Origin: Bacteroidota bacterium
Lineage (GTDB): Bacteria; Bacteroidota; Bacteroidia; Chitinophagales; Saprospiraceae
Assembly (NCBI GenBank): GCA_963169455.1
Contig: CAUJDW010000159.1
Location: 87,596 to 151,595 of the forward strand
Reading direction: 5' to 3'
DNA length: 64,000 nucleotides
The stretch's first letter is position 1; every line of letters starts with the position of its first letter. Positions 18,601-25,487 of this stretch are shown piece after piece. Made by a program: the position numbers and the translations under genes. Under the pieces are notes generated by a model. That model searched no databases, had not been told where the DNA came from, and worked only from the letters and a program-made list of their open reading frames with translations.

Positions 18601-19651
18601 CGACCGCTTTTATCAGGTAGACGCCTCGGCTACCCGCAAGGGGGAGGGCACGGGCATCGGCCTGGCGTTGACGAAGGAACTCGTCAAACTGATGGGCGGT
18701 GAAATCACGGTGGAAAGTGAACCGGGCAAAGGCGCCCGGTTCAGCATACTGCTTCCGGTAATGCAGAAAGCCCCAAAAGCGCCGACAGAGGAGTTGCCCG
18801 CGGCACCGCTGCCCATCGCCGAAACCATTTTGGTGCAAACGCCCGATGCGCCCGATGGCGCCGGCATACCGCACAGTGAATTGCCCCTCGTGCTGCTCAT
18901 CGAGGACAACGCCGACGTCATTACTTACCTCAGCGCCTTCCTCTCCTGCCACTACCGCATCGCCAGTGCTACGGACGGGCAGCAGGGGATTGAAAAAGCC
19001 GTCGAGATGATACCCGACCTCGTAGTGAGCGACGTGATGATGCCCGAAAAAGACGGCTTCGAAGTCTGTGAAACATTGAAAACGGACGAGCGCACCAGCC
19101 ACATTCCCATCATTCTGCTGACCGCCAGATCAGACCAGGCCGCCCGGATCGAAGGGCTATCCTACGGGGCGGACGCCTATTTGGCAAAGCCTTTCAACAA
19201 GGAAGAATTGCTGGTGCGGATGGAAAAACTGATTGCGCTGCGCCGGCAGTTGCAGGCCCACTACGAGCGCGCAAGCGGCCTGTTGAGTATAGCAAAAAAA
19301 CAAGAACTGAGTCAGGAAGAGCTGTTTCTGCAAAAGCTAATCGCCATCGTGGAAGAGAACATCGGCGACGAGCACTTCGGGCTGCCCGAGCTGTGCCGCA
19401 AGGCGGGGCTGAGCCGCTCACAGCTCTTTAGAAAACTAAAGGCGGTTACCGGCAAATCCACAACGGGTTTCATCCGCTCCATCCGCCTGGCCAGGGGTAG
19501 GGAACTGCTGGAAACCACCCCCCTGAATGTGAGCCAGGTATGTTACGAGGTGGGATTCGGCAGCCCTGCTTATTTTTCCAGAAAGTTCCAGGAGGAATTC
19601 GGAATGGCGCCCAGGGAAGTGGGAAAGAAGGATGCCCGAGAAAAGCCGTAA
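15629..19651 (+). CDS. Hybrid two-component sensor/regulator (propeller-kinase-receiver-AraC)
   Basis: A 1340-aa one-chain signalling protein. In order: signal peptide (about 1-33), two seven-bladed reg_prop-type propellers facing the periplasm (40-690; repeats such as DRAGNIWIGALNGLYRY and DRQGNLWFGSYHGAGML), a Y_Y_Y domain (690-775), one membrane helix (WAWLLWAAIFFGSIFWFY), HisKA with phospho-acceptor His831 in HEFRTP, HATPase (NLLSNAIKF, DNGPGIAPEH, GEGTGIGLALTKEL), a receiver with acceptor Asp near 1135 (VVSDVMMPE), and a C-terminal AraC helix-turn-helix. It probably senses a periplasmic ligand, often a glycan, and binds DNA directly. The start is GTG; no ATG in this frame gives the signal peptide. 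No SusC/D pair lies next to it, so its target is not evident. Confidence 0.93.
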   Translation: MKPALPNQTATASLPPWSALLLPLLLPFFSNAQQLTLARQLAPREISKHATHAILEDQYGFIWLGGAGLFRFDGYDTQEHLSAVDSTGGIGAVRALLEDRAGNIWIGALNGLYRYERQTGRVQPFFHEKLANQLGKAPSVWSLFEDSKGRIWVGGEDRLFVMANPGAGEISIVPGLHIGPSFWTRVGVMDIREDAGGRIFAISTSGVWEVGEDFSARQYLPEGHDPGSPVFRIDAAARGSGDTLWLATPEGLWFFKTSNGCFQEWPMPENPRKLVSTVMTDTQRRLWVATKDQVFQRRQDGRFEKVLGDEHYLFDGIHELYEDRQGNLWFGSYHGAGMLDYDAQSKLPFYQIGHGSPYHDNHFYRISQDSAGGFWFRMLRSGLGYCPYLGGPFEIRLQPPLYYFGEEVKGVCTDADGNVWAITYTNGLFFFEKGKREYRKVEMGDSLRRIAIPQAIFPDRRDGRLLWISTRAGLLRLDRFSLKRKWFYPKNGLPWLDTSAISMMGQSDEGDIWCNLQAGNSQIIGYFDPEKEQFVAERSLPGRPETSRIYQFQQVKPGEMWVATNRGVIVVDTRQKTQRFWTRADGFPTNDPLALTPDRQGNVWFTSGRKIYKYDGQGFETFEADEAIERFDNTSAALTREGLVAFGGVNGLYVFDPEKMEKDTLRPRVYLTSFRVFNKKRNLGPAYELVREITLPHGDNVFSLEFAGLHFSHPNRLRYRRILEGFENDWVETGSDERRANYTSLPPGSYVFKAVAVNEGGQEGEALQVRLTILPPWYATWWAWLLWAAIFFGSIFWFYRFQLNRRLAEAEARRLTELDHAKSLLYTNITHEFRTPLAIILGMAEQVKSDPRNWFNEGLQLIRRNGQQLLGLVNQLLDLSKLESGRMPLKPTNGDIVGFLEYLSQSFHSYADSKDIRLHFASDFKQLEMDYDPEKLQSVASNLLSNAIKFTPAGGDVYLDLRRPESGGNWLLLQVRDNGPGIAPEHLPHIFDRFYQVDASATRKGEGTGIGLALTKELVKLMGGEITVESEPGKGARFSILLPVMQKAPKAPTEELPAAPLPIAETILVQTPDAPDGAGIPHSELPLVLLIEDNADVITYLSAFLSCHYRIASATDGQQGIEKAVEMIPDLVVSDVMMPEKDGFEVCETLKTDERTSHIPIILLTARSDQAARIEGLSYGADAYLAKPFNKEELLVRMEKLIALRRQLQAHYERASGLLSIAKKQELSQEELFLQKLIAIVEENIGDEHFGLPELCRKAGLSRSQLFRKLKAVTGKSTTGFIRSIRLARGRELLETTPLNVSQVCYEVGFGSPAYFSRKFQEEFGMAPREVGKKDAREKP

Positions 19652-19672
19652 TCAGACCGGGCAAGATCTTTC

Positions 19673-21049
19673 TCAGACACGCTGCGACTCCCGCGCCGCC
19701 CTGTTTCCCAGCGCCTCTTCGGCGGCCGCCGCTCCGGGCGCTGCGCGCCAGGCTGCCTGAAGCGCGCCGCCCGCCAGCACGAGCAATGCAGTTGCCAGCA
19801 CGGCGCCGGCGCCGGCGAAGGCCCAGAACCAGGGCTTCAACCCATCCATCATCACCCGGAACGGCGCCGGATCAGGAGCCATTTGCCACATGCCTTTCTG
19901 CACCCCCGCCGCATTGAGCGAAAGCCAGAACACGAGCAGAGCAAGCTGGGCTGTGCGGTAGGTAGCATTCAGCAGCCGGTTGCCGGCCAGGAAGGCGCGC
20001 TGCCCGCCGCCGAGGAACTCAAAACAGGCGGCGAACAGGATCATGCTGTTGATGCCGATGGTCGTGCCCATGGCGTGCGCCACCGTCACGTGGGTGCCGT
20101 GGGTATAAAGGTTCAGCGCCGGGATGGACATGAGAATGGCCTGCCCGAGGTTGAGGAACACCCACAGGTCGGCGGCCATCAGGAAGCGGTAGGGGAAGTA
20201 ATGGTAATATTTCTGGGCTTGGCTCACGCTCGATTTCCAGTTGTAGAGGATGCGCAGGAAGAATACCCACTCCGTCATGCTTACCAGATAGCCCGTGTAG
20301 CGCAAATATTCGGGCGTGGGAACCGTATAGATGTGGTGCCCCCAGTTGAACATCAGGTTGAAAAGGCCCAGGAAATACATGGCGAAAGCCAGCCGGCTGC
20401 GGCCAATACCGGCATTTTTATTGATGCGCTCCATGAGGTAAAAGGACGTGCCGTAGATCAGCTGGTTCCAGGAACCCACCAGCGAGCCGTTCACTTTCCA
20501 CTGGATCGCTGTATCCGTCACAAAGTGTTCGCGGAAATAGGGGAGGAGCCAGAGATAGTTCTCGGCGAAGGCGAACAGGAAAAACACAATACCCGTCATC
20601 CACATCCATACATACACGGGCCAGCGCTGTATCCGCCGGGCCGCCCGGGCGAAATTAACCAGAAAAAGCAGCCAGGCCAGGGCGATCGGCAGCGCCCATG
20701 CGGGGCTGAATTCCCAGTACTCCCGGCCGCCGAAGCTCCGGTTTAGGTAGGAGAAAAAAATGCCGCCGATAGCGATGGCCCAAAGCGCCCACTGCGCCTG
20801 CGCCGCCGGTTTCGACATCCACCCGCCGACCAGTTGCTGCAGGGCGCAGTACACCGAGCCGGTGGCCCCGAGCAATATCCAGAACATGATTGAAGAGACG
20901 TGCATGGGCCGCAGCGCCTCAAAGCCCGGGAACCGCCCCGCGTATTCCGGCGCAATGTAGTAAATGCTCGCCCAGAGGCCCAAAACCAGCCCCCCGCACA
21001 ACATGGCCAGGGCTGTAAGCATAAAAGGCTTTCCAATGGATAGCTGCAT
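19673..21049 (-). CDS. NorB-like haem-copper superfamily subunit with altered active site
   Basis: A 458-aa membrane protein with 12 predicted helices, the size and order of cytochrome-c-dependent NO reductase NorB. Retained ligands: His50 (PMHVSSIMFW, low-spin haem), His238-His239 (NWGHHIYTVP, FeB) and His325 (HGTHVTVAH, haem b3). Aligned without gaps to the helix VI motif V-H-L-W-V-E-G-V-W-E of classic NorB, this protein reads V-N-G-S-L-V-G-S-W-N: the FeB histidine is Asn187, the FeB glutamate is Val191 and the second glutamate is Asn195. The second low-spin haem histidine (HGH in NorB) is Met327. It is therefore an atypical NOR or a relative such as NO dismutase. It is preceded by a NorC-like gene (5 bases between) and is convergent with the sensor gene. 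Not a cbb3 oxidase, which has more conserved histidines. Confidence 0.85.
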   Translation of the reverse strand: MQLSIGKPFMLTALAMLCGGLVLGLWASIYYIAPEYAGRFPGFEALRPMHVSSIMFWILLGATGSVYCALQQLVGGWMSKPAAQAQWALWAIAIGGIFFSYLNRSFGGREYWEFSPAWALPIALAWLLFLVNFARAARRIQRWPVYVWMWMTGIVFFLFAFAENYLWLLPYFREHFVTDTAIQWKVNGSLVGSWNQLIYGTSFYLMERINKNAGIGRSRLAFAMYFLGLFNLMFNWGHHIYTVPTPEYLRYTGYLVSMTEWVFFLRILYNWKSSVSQAQKYYHYFPYRFLMAADLWVFLNLGQAILMSIPALNLYTHGTHVTVAHAMGTTIGINSMILFAACFEFLGGGQRAFLAGNRLLNATYRTAQLALLVFWLSLNAAGVQKGMWQMAPDPAPFRVMMDGLKPWFWAFAGAGAVLATALLVLAGGALQAAWRAAPGAAAAEEALGNRAARESQRV

Positions 21050-21054
21050 AACCC

Positions 21055-21462
21055 CTATTTTCTTTTGGTCATGCCCGTAGGCAGGATGATGAAATCGCGC
21101 GGCGAGGCCGAACCGCTGGCGTCGGCAGCTTTCAGGAAGGCGGCCAGTTGGGCGGCCTCTTCCTCCGGAAGGTCAAAGACAGGCATGGGCGCCACCCCTG
21201 CTTTCAAAAAAGCCCGTATGTAGGCCTCCCCCTTGCCGGGCGCGGAATAGACATTGGTCAGGTCGGGCCCCAGGTAGCCGCCCAGGCCGTACAACTGATG
21301 GCAGCTCTGGCAGTTGTATTTCTGCCAGACTAACCGGCCCTGCGCCGCCAGCGCTGTATCTGTGCTGCCGGCAGGCGCCTCAATGGCCGGCTGCAGATAG
21401 ATACTGAAGGAAAAAGTCAGAAAGGCCAGGCTCAGCAGCAGGAAAAAGTGTAGCGGTTTCAA
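21055..21462 (-). CDS. NorC-like membrane-anchored cytochrome c
   Basis: A 135-aa protein with one N-terminal membrane helix (FFLLLSLAFLTFSFSIYL) and a single c-type haem site CQSCH (C51, C54, H55), then YGLGGYLGPDLTNVYSAPGK and a probable axial Met93 in GVAPMPVFDLP. This is the layout of NorC, which passes electrons from periplasmic carriers to NorB. It lies directly upstream of the NorB-like gene and is surely co-transcribed. The start codon appears to be TTG at 21462; no ATG exists in frame before the membrane helix. A palindromic operator candidate ends 19 bases upstream. Confidence 0.85.
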   Translation of the reverse strand: MKPLHFFLLLSLAFLTFSFSIYLQPAIEAPAGSTDTALAAQGRLVWQKYNCQSCHQLYGLGGYLGPDLTNVYSAPGKGEAYIRAFLKAGVAPMPVFDLPEEEAAQLAAFLKAADASGSASPRDFIILPTGMTKRK

Positions 21463-21480
21463 ATTGGCAACGATTTTATT

Positions 21481-21498
21481 TAAGAGTATTTTGTCTGT
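21481..21498. promoter_or_regulatory. TAAG-N10-CTGT palindrome (site C), upstream of norC-like gene
   Basis: One-mismatch version of the recurring palindrome, read as ACAG-N10-CTTA on the coding strand, 19 bases before the norC-like start. The flanking bases (TTTAAGA) match those of the exact copies. Confidence 0.4.
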
Positions 21499-21525
21499 AA
21501 ATAAAATAAACTTTTCTTTCCTTTC

Positions 21526-21560
21526 AAAAAAAAAGCTGGGGTGAGCGCATCAACCCCAGC
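21526..21560 (-). terminator. Intrinsic terminator of haloperoxidase copy 2
   Basis: On the minus strand an 8-bp stem (GCTGGGGT and its complement, 21553-21560 and 21535-21542) with a 10-base loop is followed directly by nine T residues (A run at 21526-21534 on the plus strand). It lies 70 bases after the stop of the gene at 21630-23018 and separates it from norC. Confidence 0.85.
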
Positions 21561-21629
21561 AATTGAAAATGAGGAACCTCCCTGCTGTTTTCAGCAGTTT
21601 TCGAGGTATTCAGGTTTTTACATTCCGCC

Positions 21630-23018
21630 CTACTTCCACCTCAGCTCCAGCACGCGCTGGCCGGCGAGGTAGCCCTGCCGCAGGCCCTCGTCGCAGTCCA
21701 TGCGGAAGTGCACGCCGAGCGGGATGCGGGAGTACGCGTTTTCCACCGCCATGTCGATAAAGGTGTTAAAGGAACGCGGGGAACCTCGGAATTCCGCCCT
21801 TCCTTCGTGGCAATAGTCGGTGAAGCGGTAATTGTAGCCGAAGATGTCAGCCAGAACGGTTGCCGCTGCGCCGCCAAAGCCGGAGTGCCCGGAGGGATAG
21901 GCGGGAAATTCCGGGCTGATGCCTTCCACACCGGTATAGGGGTGGTTCATGATCGTCTTCCAGCCCGGGTCGAAATTGCGGTTGATGTAGTGTACGGGGC
22001 GTTCGTAGTTGTATGTGAATTTGGAATACCAGACGGCGATGCCGGCGTCGCACAGGGCCATGCCCATTTTGGCGTACAATTCGACAGCCGTCTCGAGGGA
22101 GGGTTCCTCAGCGGCCACCACCTGGTTGGCAATGGCGATCCAACGCCCTGGCGGGGTAAAAGTCACCCCGCCGAAATCATCGCTCCAGAACTCGGCGATC
22201 CAATGGCCTTCCTCATCCTGGCCGGCTTTGATGCGATCCACCCAAACCTCTACTTCTTTGGCCTGGCTGTAAATCTGTGAATTGGGGTCTTCGCTCCAGG
22301 GCAGCGGCGGCCTGGCCAGCAGGTCGTCGTGGCCCATGGCGAAAGTGCGCACCTGCCCCCAGTAGGGGAAAAGGGCCGGCGTAAAATCGGGCGTGGTCGG
22401 CTGCCACAGGCCGGGGCCTGCAGGGGGCGTGTAACTGGAAGGGCGGGGGTTGAGATAGGCGTTGTGCCCGGCCGCATCCGATTCAGACCACTCAAAGACG
22501 GCGTTGGCGACGGCGATGCCGTAGTATTTGGAGCGGTTGAAAACATCCGTTTCCAGTTCGGCGGCGAATTCCTCTTCAAAATTTTTGTTTAAGTTGCGGA
22601 TTTGTGTTCGGTCAGAGGCCTGAATGTGGGGGTAGAAACGTTCGAACATGGTGTTGTAAGCTGCATTGACAACCGTCGGCCAGTGGTACTCTTCTCCGTC
22701 TAACGGGCTGGGGATCGACAGGCCTGCATAATGCTTCTTCAAGGAGAAATGATCGGGCATGCCCGGCTTTGCAGCCTCATAAGCCGCCAGGCCGATATAG
22801 CCCAGGGCGCGCGCGGCGGCAGGCGGGCGGTAACCCGGCGAGTAACGGTCGACCTCTTCAAAGAGCTTGTACCACTGAAGCGGCACCTCCGAAGAATAAT
22901 CCCGCGCCAACTGCTGTTCGCTGATGGGGTCATCCTTGTCTTTTTCGCAGGCGAAAAACCCCGTCACCAATACTGCCAGGAGAAAGGTTCTGAATAAATG
23001 TCTCGTGTTCATAATCAT
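21630..23018 (-). CDS. Vanadium-dependent haloperoxidase/PAP2-type lipoprotein, copy 2
   Basis: A 462-aa paralogue of the protein at 9188-10579, with lipoprotein signal ending VTGFFACEKD. It keeps the full motif set: KFTYNYERP, PAYPSGHSGFGGAA and SRIPLGVHFRMD. By eye it is closer to copy 3 than to copy 1. Start at 23018 (MIMNTRHLF) or the second ATG at 23012; both give the same mature protein. A TAAG-N10-CTTA palindrome stands 64 bases upstream, and an intrinsic terminator follows, so it is probably a single-gene transcript. Confidence 0.88.
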   Translation of the reverse strand: MIMNTRHLFRTFLLAVLVTGFFACEKDKDDPISEQQLARDYSSEVPLQWYKLFEEVDRYSPGYRPPAAARALGYIGLAAYEAAKPGMPDHFSLKKHYAGLSIPSPLDGEEYHWPTVVNAAYNTMFERFYPHIQASDRTQIRNLNKNFEEEFAAELETDVFNRSKYYGIAVANAVFEWSESDAAGHNAYLNPRPSSYTPPAGPGLWQPTTPDFTPALFPYWGQVRTFAMGHDDLLARPPLPWSEDPNSQIYSQAKEVEVWVDRIKAGQDEEGHWIAEFWSDDFGGVTFTPPGRWIAIANQVVAAEEPSLETAVELYAKMGMALCDAGIAVWYSKFTYNYERPVHYINRNFDPGWKTIMNHPYTGVEGISPEFPAYPSGHSGFGGAAATVLADIFGYNYRFTDYCHEGRAEFRGSPRSFNTFIDMAVENAYSRIPLGVHFRMDCDEGLRQGYLAGQRVLELRWK

Positions 23019-23082
23019 ATAATTTGTTAGTGAAAAAATGCGCTTGCCGCCGGAAAAGACAGCAAGGCAGGGTAATAGGATT

Positions 23083-23100
23083 TAAGACTATTTTATCTTA
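23083..23100. promoter_or_regulatory. TAAG-N10-CTTA palindrome (site D), upstream of haloperoxidase copy 2
   Basis: Exact TAAG-N10-CTTA; the symmetric flanks extend it to TAAGA...TCTTA. It lies 64 bases upstream of the start at 23018, within an AT-rich stretch that looks like a promoter. Confidence 0.5.
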
Positions 23101-23151
23101 TTTTATGCTAAAAAAATCGCTCCTCCCTAGAACTCCTCCGCGGCATTATCC

Positions 23152-23242
23152 GGAACGCGGGCCTGTAGCCCGCGAAACAGGCAAAGCCGCTCGCCCGAAA
23201 GCCCTTTGATTTTCATTTCGCGGGCCACAAGCCCGCATTCCA
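23152..23242. repeat. GC-rich hairpin repeat, copy R1
   Basis: About 91 bases with inverted ends: GGAACGCGGGCCTGTAGCCC at the left and its near-complement at the right (core GCGGGCCACAAGCCCGC). It lies between haloperoxidase copy 2 and the Rrf2 gene. Related copies occur at 25339, 26131 and 29948. Confidence 0.8.
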
Positions 23243-23261
23243 TTGGAATAGTTGCTGAAAT

Positions 23262-23699
23262 TTACTCGCTGATGCGCAGCCGTTGCCGGCTGACTTTATC
23301 GGCCAGGCCGGCCAGGGAGGTGGTTTCGAATTCCCGCTTCATCGCGCCCCTCGCCTCTTTCCAGAAGTCGTGCACCGGGCAGGGAGCGGCCTCGCCGCAG
23401 CCTGGCAGCCCGAGCAGGCAGGAATCGAAAAAACCCTCTCCTTCGATGATCTTAACGACATCGATCAGAAAGATAGCCTCGGGGGGTTGGGCGAAGGCCA
23501 CGCCGCCGCTGGGGCCGCGGTAGGACTTCAGTATGCCCTTCTCAGTAAGCGACTGAAAGGTCTTGGTCAGAAAGTGGAAGGAAATATCCAGCTCTTCGGA
23601 TATTTCCCCGATGCTGACATAGGGGGAATCGCCTTTTTTCAAAGCCATGTATATCAAAGCTCTTAACCCGTAAACACAGGCTTTTGAAAGTACTTTCAC
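23262..23699 (-). CDS. Rrf2-family regulator, NsrR-like
   Basis: A 145-aa winged-helix regulator of the Rrf2 family (KACVYGLRALIYMAL, then the recognition region IGEISEELDISFHFLTKTFQ and wing RGPSGGVAFA). Three cysteines, C94, C101 and C107 (spacing C-x6-C-x5-C), stand where NsrR and IscR bind an iron-sulfur cluster. NsrR senses nitric oxide. Location next to the NorC/NorB-like genes favours an NO or redox sensor over iron-sulfur homeostasis. The start codon is GTG at 23699. A TAAG-N10-CTTA palindrome lies 16 bases upstream, fitting autoregulation, and the same palindrome precedes the mbnP, haloperoxidase and norC genes. Confidence 0.88.
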   Translation of the reverse strand: MKVLSKACVYGLRALIYMALKKGDSPYVSIGEISEELDISFHFLTKTFQSLTEKGILKSYRGPSGGVAFAQPPEAIFLIDVVKIIEGEGFFDSCLLGLPGCGEAAPCPVHDFWKEARGAMKREFETTSLAGLADKVSRQRLRISE

Positions 23700-23715
23700 G
23701 TGGTGTGCAACAATT

Positions 23716-23733
23716 TAAGGCTTATAAAACTTA
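23716..23733. promoter_or_regulatory. TAAG-N10-CTTA palindrome (site E), upstream of Rrf2 gene
   Basis: Exact TAAG-N10-CTTA with flanks TTTAAG...CTTAAA, 16 bases upstream of the Rrf2 start. Position suggests an autoregulatory operator. Confidence 0.55.
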
Positions 23734-23801
23734 AATATATCCCGGTTCAACGGATTCTCCAAATGTATGGTTGCGTTTTTGATGATTTTTTTCTTGATGT
23801 A

Positions 23802-24185
23802 TCAGTTCTTTTTGGCAAGCCAATAGGCGCCGGCGGCGAAAGCCAGGGTCACGGCCGTTCGGAAAAGCAATGCGAATACGGTTTTTGTCTCGTAAAGGCC
23901 GCCGGCGTTTATATGCACCAGCAGGCCTATGAAGGCGAGGGCCAGCAGCCCGGCCGCGGCCAGCAAGAGCCGGGCGGGCCACTTTGCCCTCCGGAACAGG
24001 CCGTAGGCCGCGGCCAGATAAGCCAGGCTGCACAGGAAATTGGCCCACACCACGAAGGGCACGTAACGGCCCTCTTTGGCCCGGATGCCAAACCAATCGA
24101 AAATCACCGAGCTGCTCAGGAAGAGGGTCAGCAGCGCGAAGGCGGCCAGCAGCAGGGCCAGCAGCTGGGGCAGGCGCTTTTTCAC
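23802..24185 (-). CDS. Small four-helix membrane protein
   Basis: A 127-aa inner-membrane protein with four predicted helices (LLALLLAAFALLTLFLSSSV, FVVWANFLCSLAYLAAAYGL, LLLAAAGLLALAFIGLLVHI, VFALLFRTAVTLAFAAGAYW). No family recognised with certainty. Its GTG start overlaps the stop of the upstream lipoprotein gene (GTGA, 24182-24185), a strong sign of translational coupling, so the two proteins probably work together. Confidence 0.75.
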   Translation of the reverse strand: MKKRLPQLLALLLAAFALLTLFLSSSVIFDWFGIRAKEGRYVPFVVWANFLCSLAYLAAAYGLFRRAKWPARLLLAAAGLLALAFIGLLVHINAGGLYETKTVFALLFRTAVTLAFAAGAYWLAKKN

Positions 24186-24586
24186 TGGAAGTAGGTTGAA
24201 TATTCCGACAGGTGGGCTTTCAGGCTTTCGGCGGCCGCCCGGCTCGCTGCTGCATCATCGCTGCCGGTTTGCTCCATCAGGCCTTTCATCGGCATCAGGT
24301 AGTTGTGCAACTGATCATGAGCCTCGCCTTTCATGGTGCACTGCCGGAAGATGTCCTGGAATGCCGCTTCGAGCTCTTCCCTTATGGCGCCGCCGTTTTG
24401 GCCGTCGTATTTTTCCAGGATGGCCTGCATCTGTGCAATGCCGGCCGTCGTTTCCGGGTTGGCAATCCAGCGCTGGCCATTGTCGTCCAGCTGTACCGCC
24501 GCCTCCGTTCCTTCGTGATGGCTGTGGCTGTTACAGGCCGGCAGCAGGAATAAGGCGGATAAGAGGATCAATAAAACATTTTTCAT
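24182..24586 (-). CDS. Small His-rich lipoprotein
   Basis: A 134-aa predicted lipoprotein: signal MKNVLLILLSALFLLPACNS, then a His-rich start of the mature part (SHSHHEG) that could bind metal, followed by a helical domain with FRQCTMKGEAHDQLHNYLMPM. The family is not recognised. The ATG at 24586 was chosen for the signal peptide; the longer frame to 24745 overlaps the methyltransferase gene. It is coupled to the small membrane protein downstream and follows the methyltransferase by 55 bases. Confidence 0.75.
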   Translation of the reverse strand: MKNVLLILLSALFLLPACNSHSHHEGTEAAVQLDDNGQRWIANPETTAGIAQMQAILEKYDGQNGGAIREELEAAFQDIFRQCTMKGEAHDQLHNYLMPMKGLMEQTGSDDAAASRAAAESLKAHLSEYSTYFQ

Positions 24587-24641
24587 GGCTTTTATCTTTT
24601 GAAATGAGAGAAATCTGGTATTCCGCTTGTGGCCGGCCGCA

Positions 24642-25289
24642 TCAGGAGGCGGATGGCGCTTTTCTCCTGAAGCCGCAGAAAACAAATTCCTGCACTGTGC
24701 CGGACGGCGTGATGTGGCTGGCGCGCCGGCATTCCACCTTTTCAAAGAATGCTTCGAAGCGGCTGGCCAGGGAGGGCTCGGAGTAGCGGCTGGCCGGCAG
24801 GCCGCTGCATTTATCGGGCCCCTGCTCCGAAAATGTCCCGACCACCAGAGCGCCGCCGGGTTTCAGGCAGCCGGCTGCGGTGCGAATGTAGCTGGTGATC
24901 TCTTCTTCCTTTGATAAAAAGTGAAAGGCCGCCCGGTCGTGCCAGCAATCATACTTTTCCGCCGGCTGAAAACAGGTGGCGTCGGCGGCGATCCAGCTTA
25001 CCTTTTCCGCCCGGGCGCCCAGCCTTCTGCGGGCCCTTTCGAGCGCCGCCTCCGAAATGTCCAGAACGCTGAGGTTATGGTAGCCCAGCTCCAGCAGGTG
25101 GTCCACCAGCAGGCTGTCGCCGCCGCCAATATCGATAATTTTCGCTGCCGGGGGAAGGCCAAGGGCCTCCAGGAAGCGCAGGGAAGTTTCCGGCCTGGGC
25201 TGATACCAGCTCACTTCCTCAAGCGCCCGGCTTTGGTATATCTTCTCCCAATGGGCCTTTCGGCCGGAATTTTCCACGCGCTCCGACAT
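24642..25289 (-). CDS. Class I SAM-dependent methyltransferase
   Basis: A 215-aa cytoplasmic methyltransferase. SAM-binding motif I is KIIDIGGGDSLLVDHLL (about 50-66), followed by the acidic motif II VLDISEAAL, the AADAT segment and a CLKPGGALVVGTFS strand. The N terminus WEKIYQSRALEEVSWYQPRP is typical of a group annotated as class I methyltransferases with tellurite- or thiol-methyltransferase relatives. The substrate is unknown. It is divergent from the ArsR-rhodanese gene; repeat R2 and the ArsR-type operator lie in the 198 bases between them, so it may share that control. Confidence 0.85.
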   Translation of the reverse strand: MSERVENSGRKAHWEKIYQSRALEEVSWYQPRPETSLRFLEALGLPPAAKIIDIGGGDSLLVDHLLELGYHNLSVLDISEAALERARRRLGARAEKVSWIAADATCFQPAEKYDCWHDRAAFHFLSKEEEITSYIRTAAGCLKPGGALVVGTFSEQGPDKCSGLPASRYSEPSLASRFEAFFEKVECRRASHITPSGTVQEFVFCGFRRKAPSAS

Positions 25290-25338
25290 AAACTGATTTT
25301 TTTGAAATTAAACGCGGCTATTCAGGGCTCCTTGGCTG

Positions 25339-25422
25339 CAGAGGGCCTGTGGCCCGCGATGCAGCCAAAGCCCCTCCAATGGCTCCCTGATCATCCGTTC
25401 GCGGGCCACAGGCCCGCGCTCC
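25339..25422. repeat. GC-rich hairpin repeat, copy R2
   Basis: Left part GAGGGCCTGTGGCCCGCGAT and right part CGCGGGCCACAGGCCCGCG form the same inverted arrangement as R1 and R4, with a diverged middle. It lies between the divergent methyltransferase and ArsR genes. Confidence 0.75.
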
Positions 25423-25437
25423 AATATAAGGAGCTAC

Positions 25438-25474
25438 ATTTAAACAAACTATTCAATTAATTGTTTAAATAGTT
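25438..25474. promoter_or_regulatory. Nested palindromes, probable ArsR-type operator
   Basis: Three nested symmetric pairs: ATTTAAACAA (25438-25447) with TTGTTTAAAT (25461-25470), AACTATT with AATAGTT (25447-25474), and the central CAATTAATTG. It ends 13 bases before the ArsR-family start at 25488, where an autorepressor would bind. Confidence 0.65.
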
Positions 25475-25487
25475 AAATTTCTCCAAA

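Noticed and set aside
19673..21049. Calling the NorB-like gene a cbb3 oxidase subunit I
   Set aside because: It is paired with a NorC-like cytochrome, aligns in order with NorB helices, and lacks the oxidase's full histidine set.
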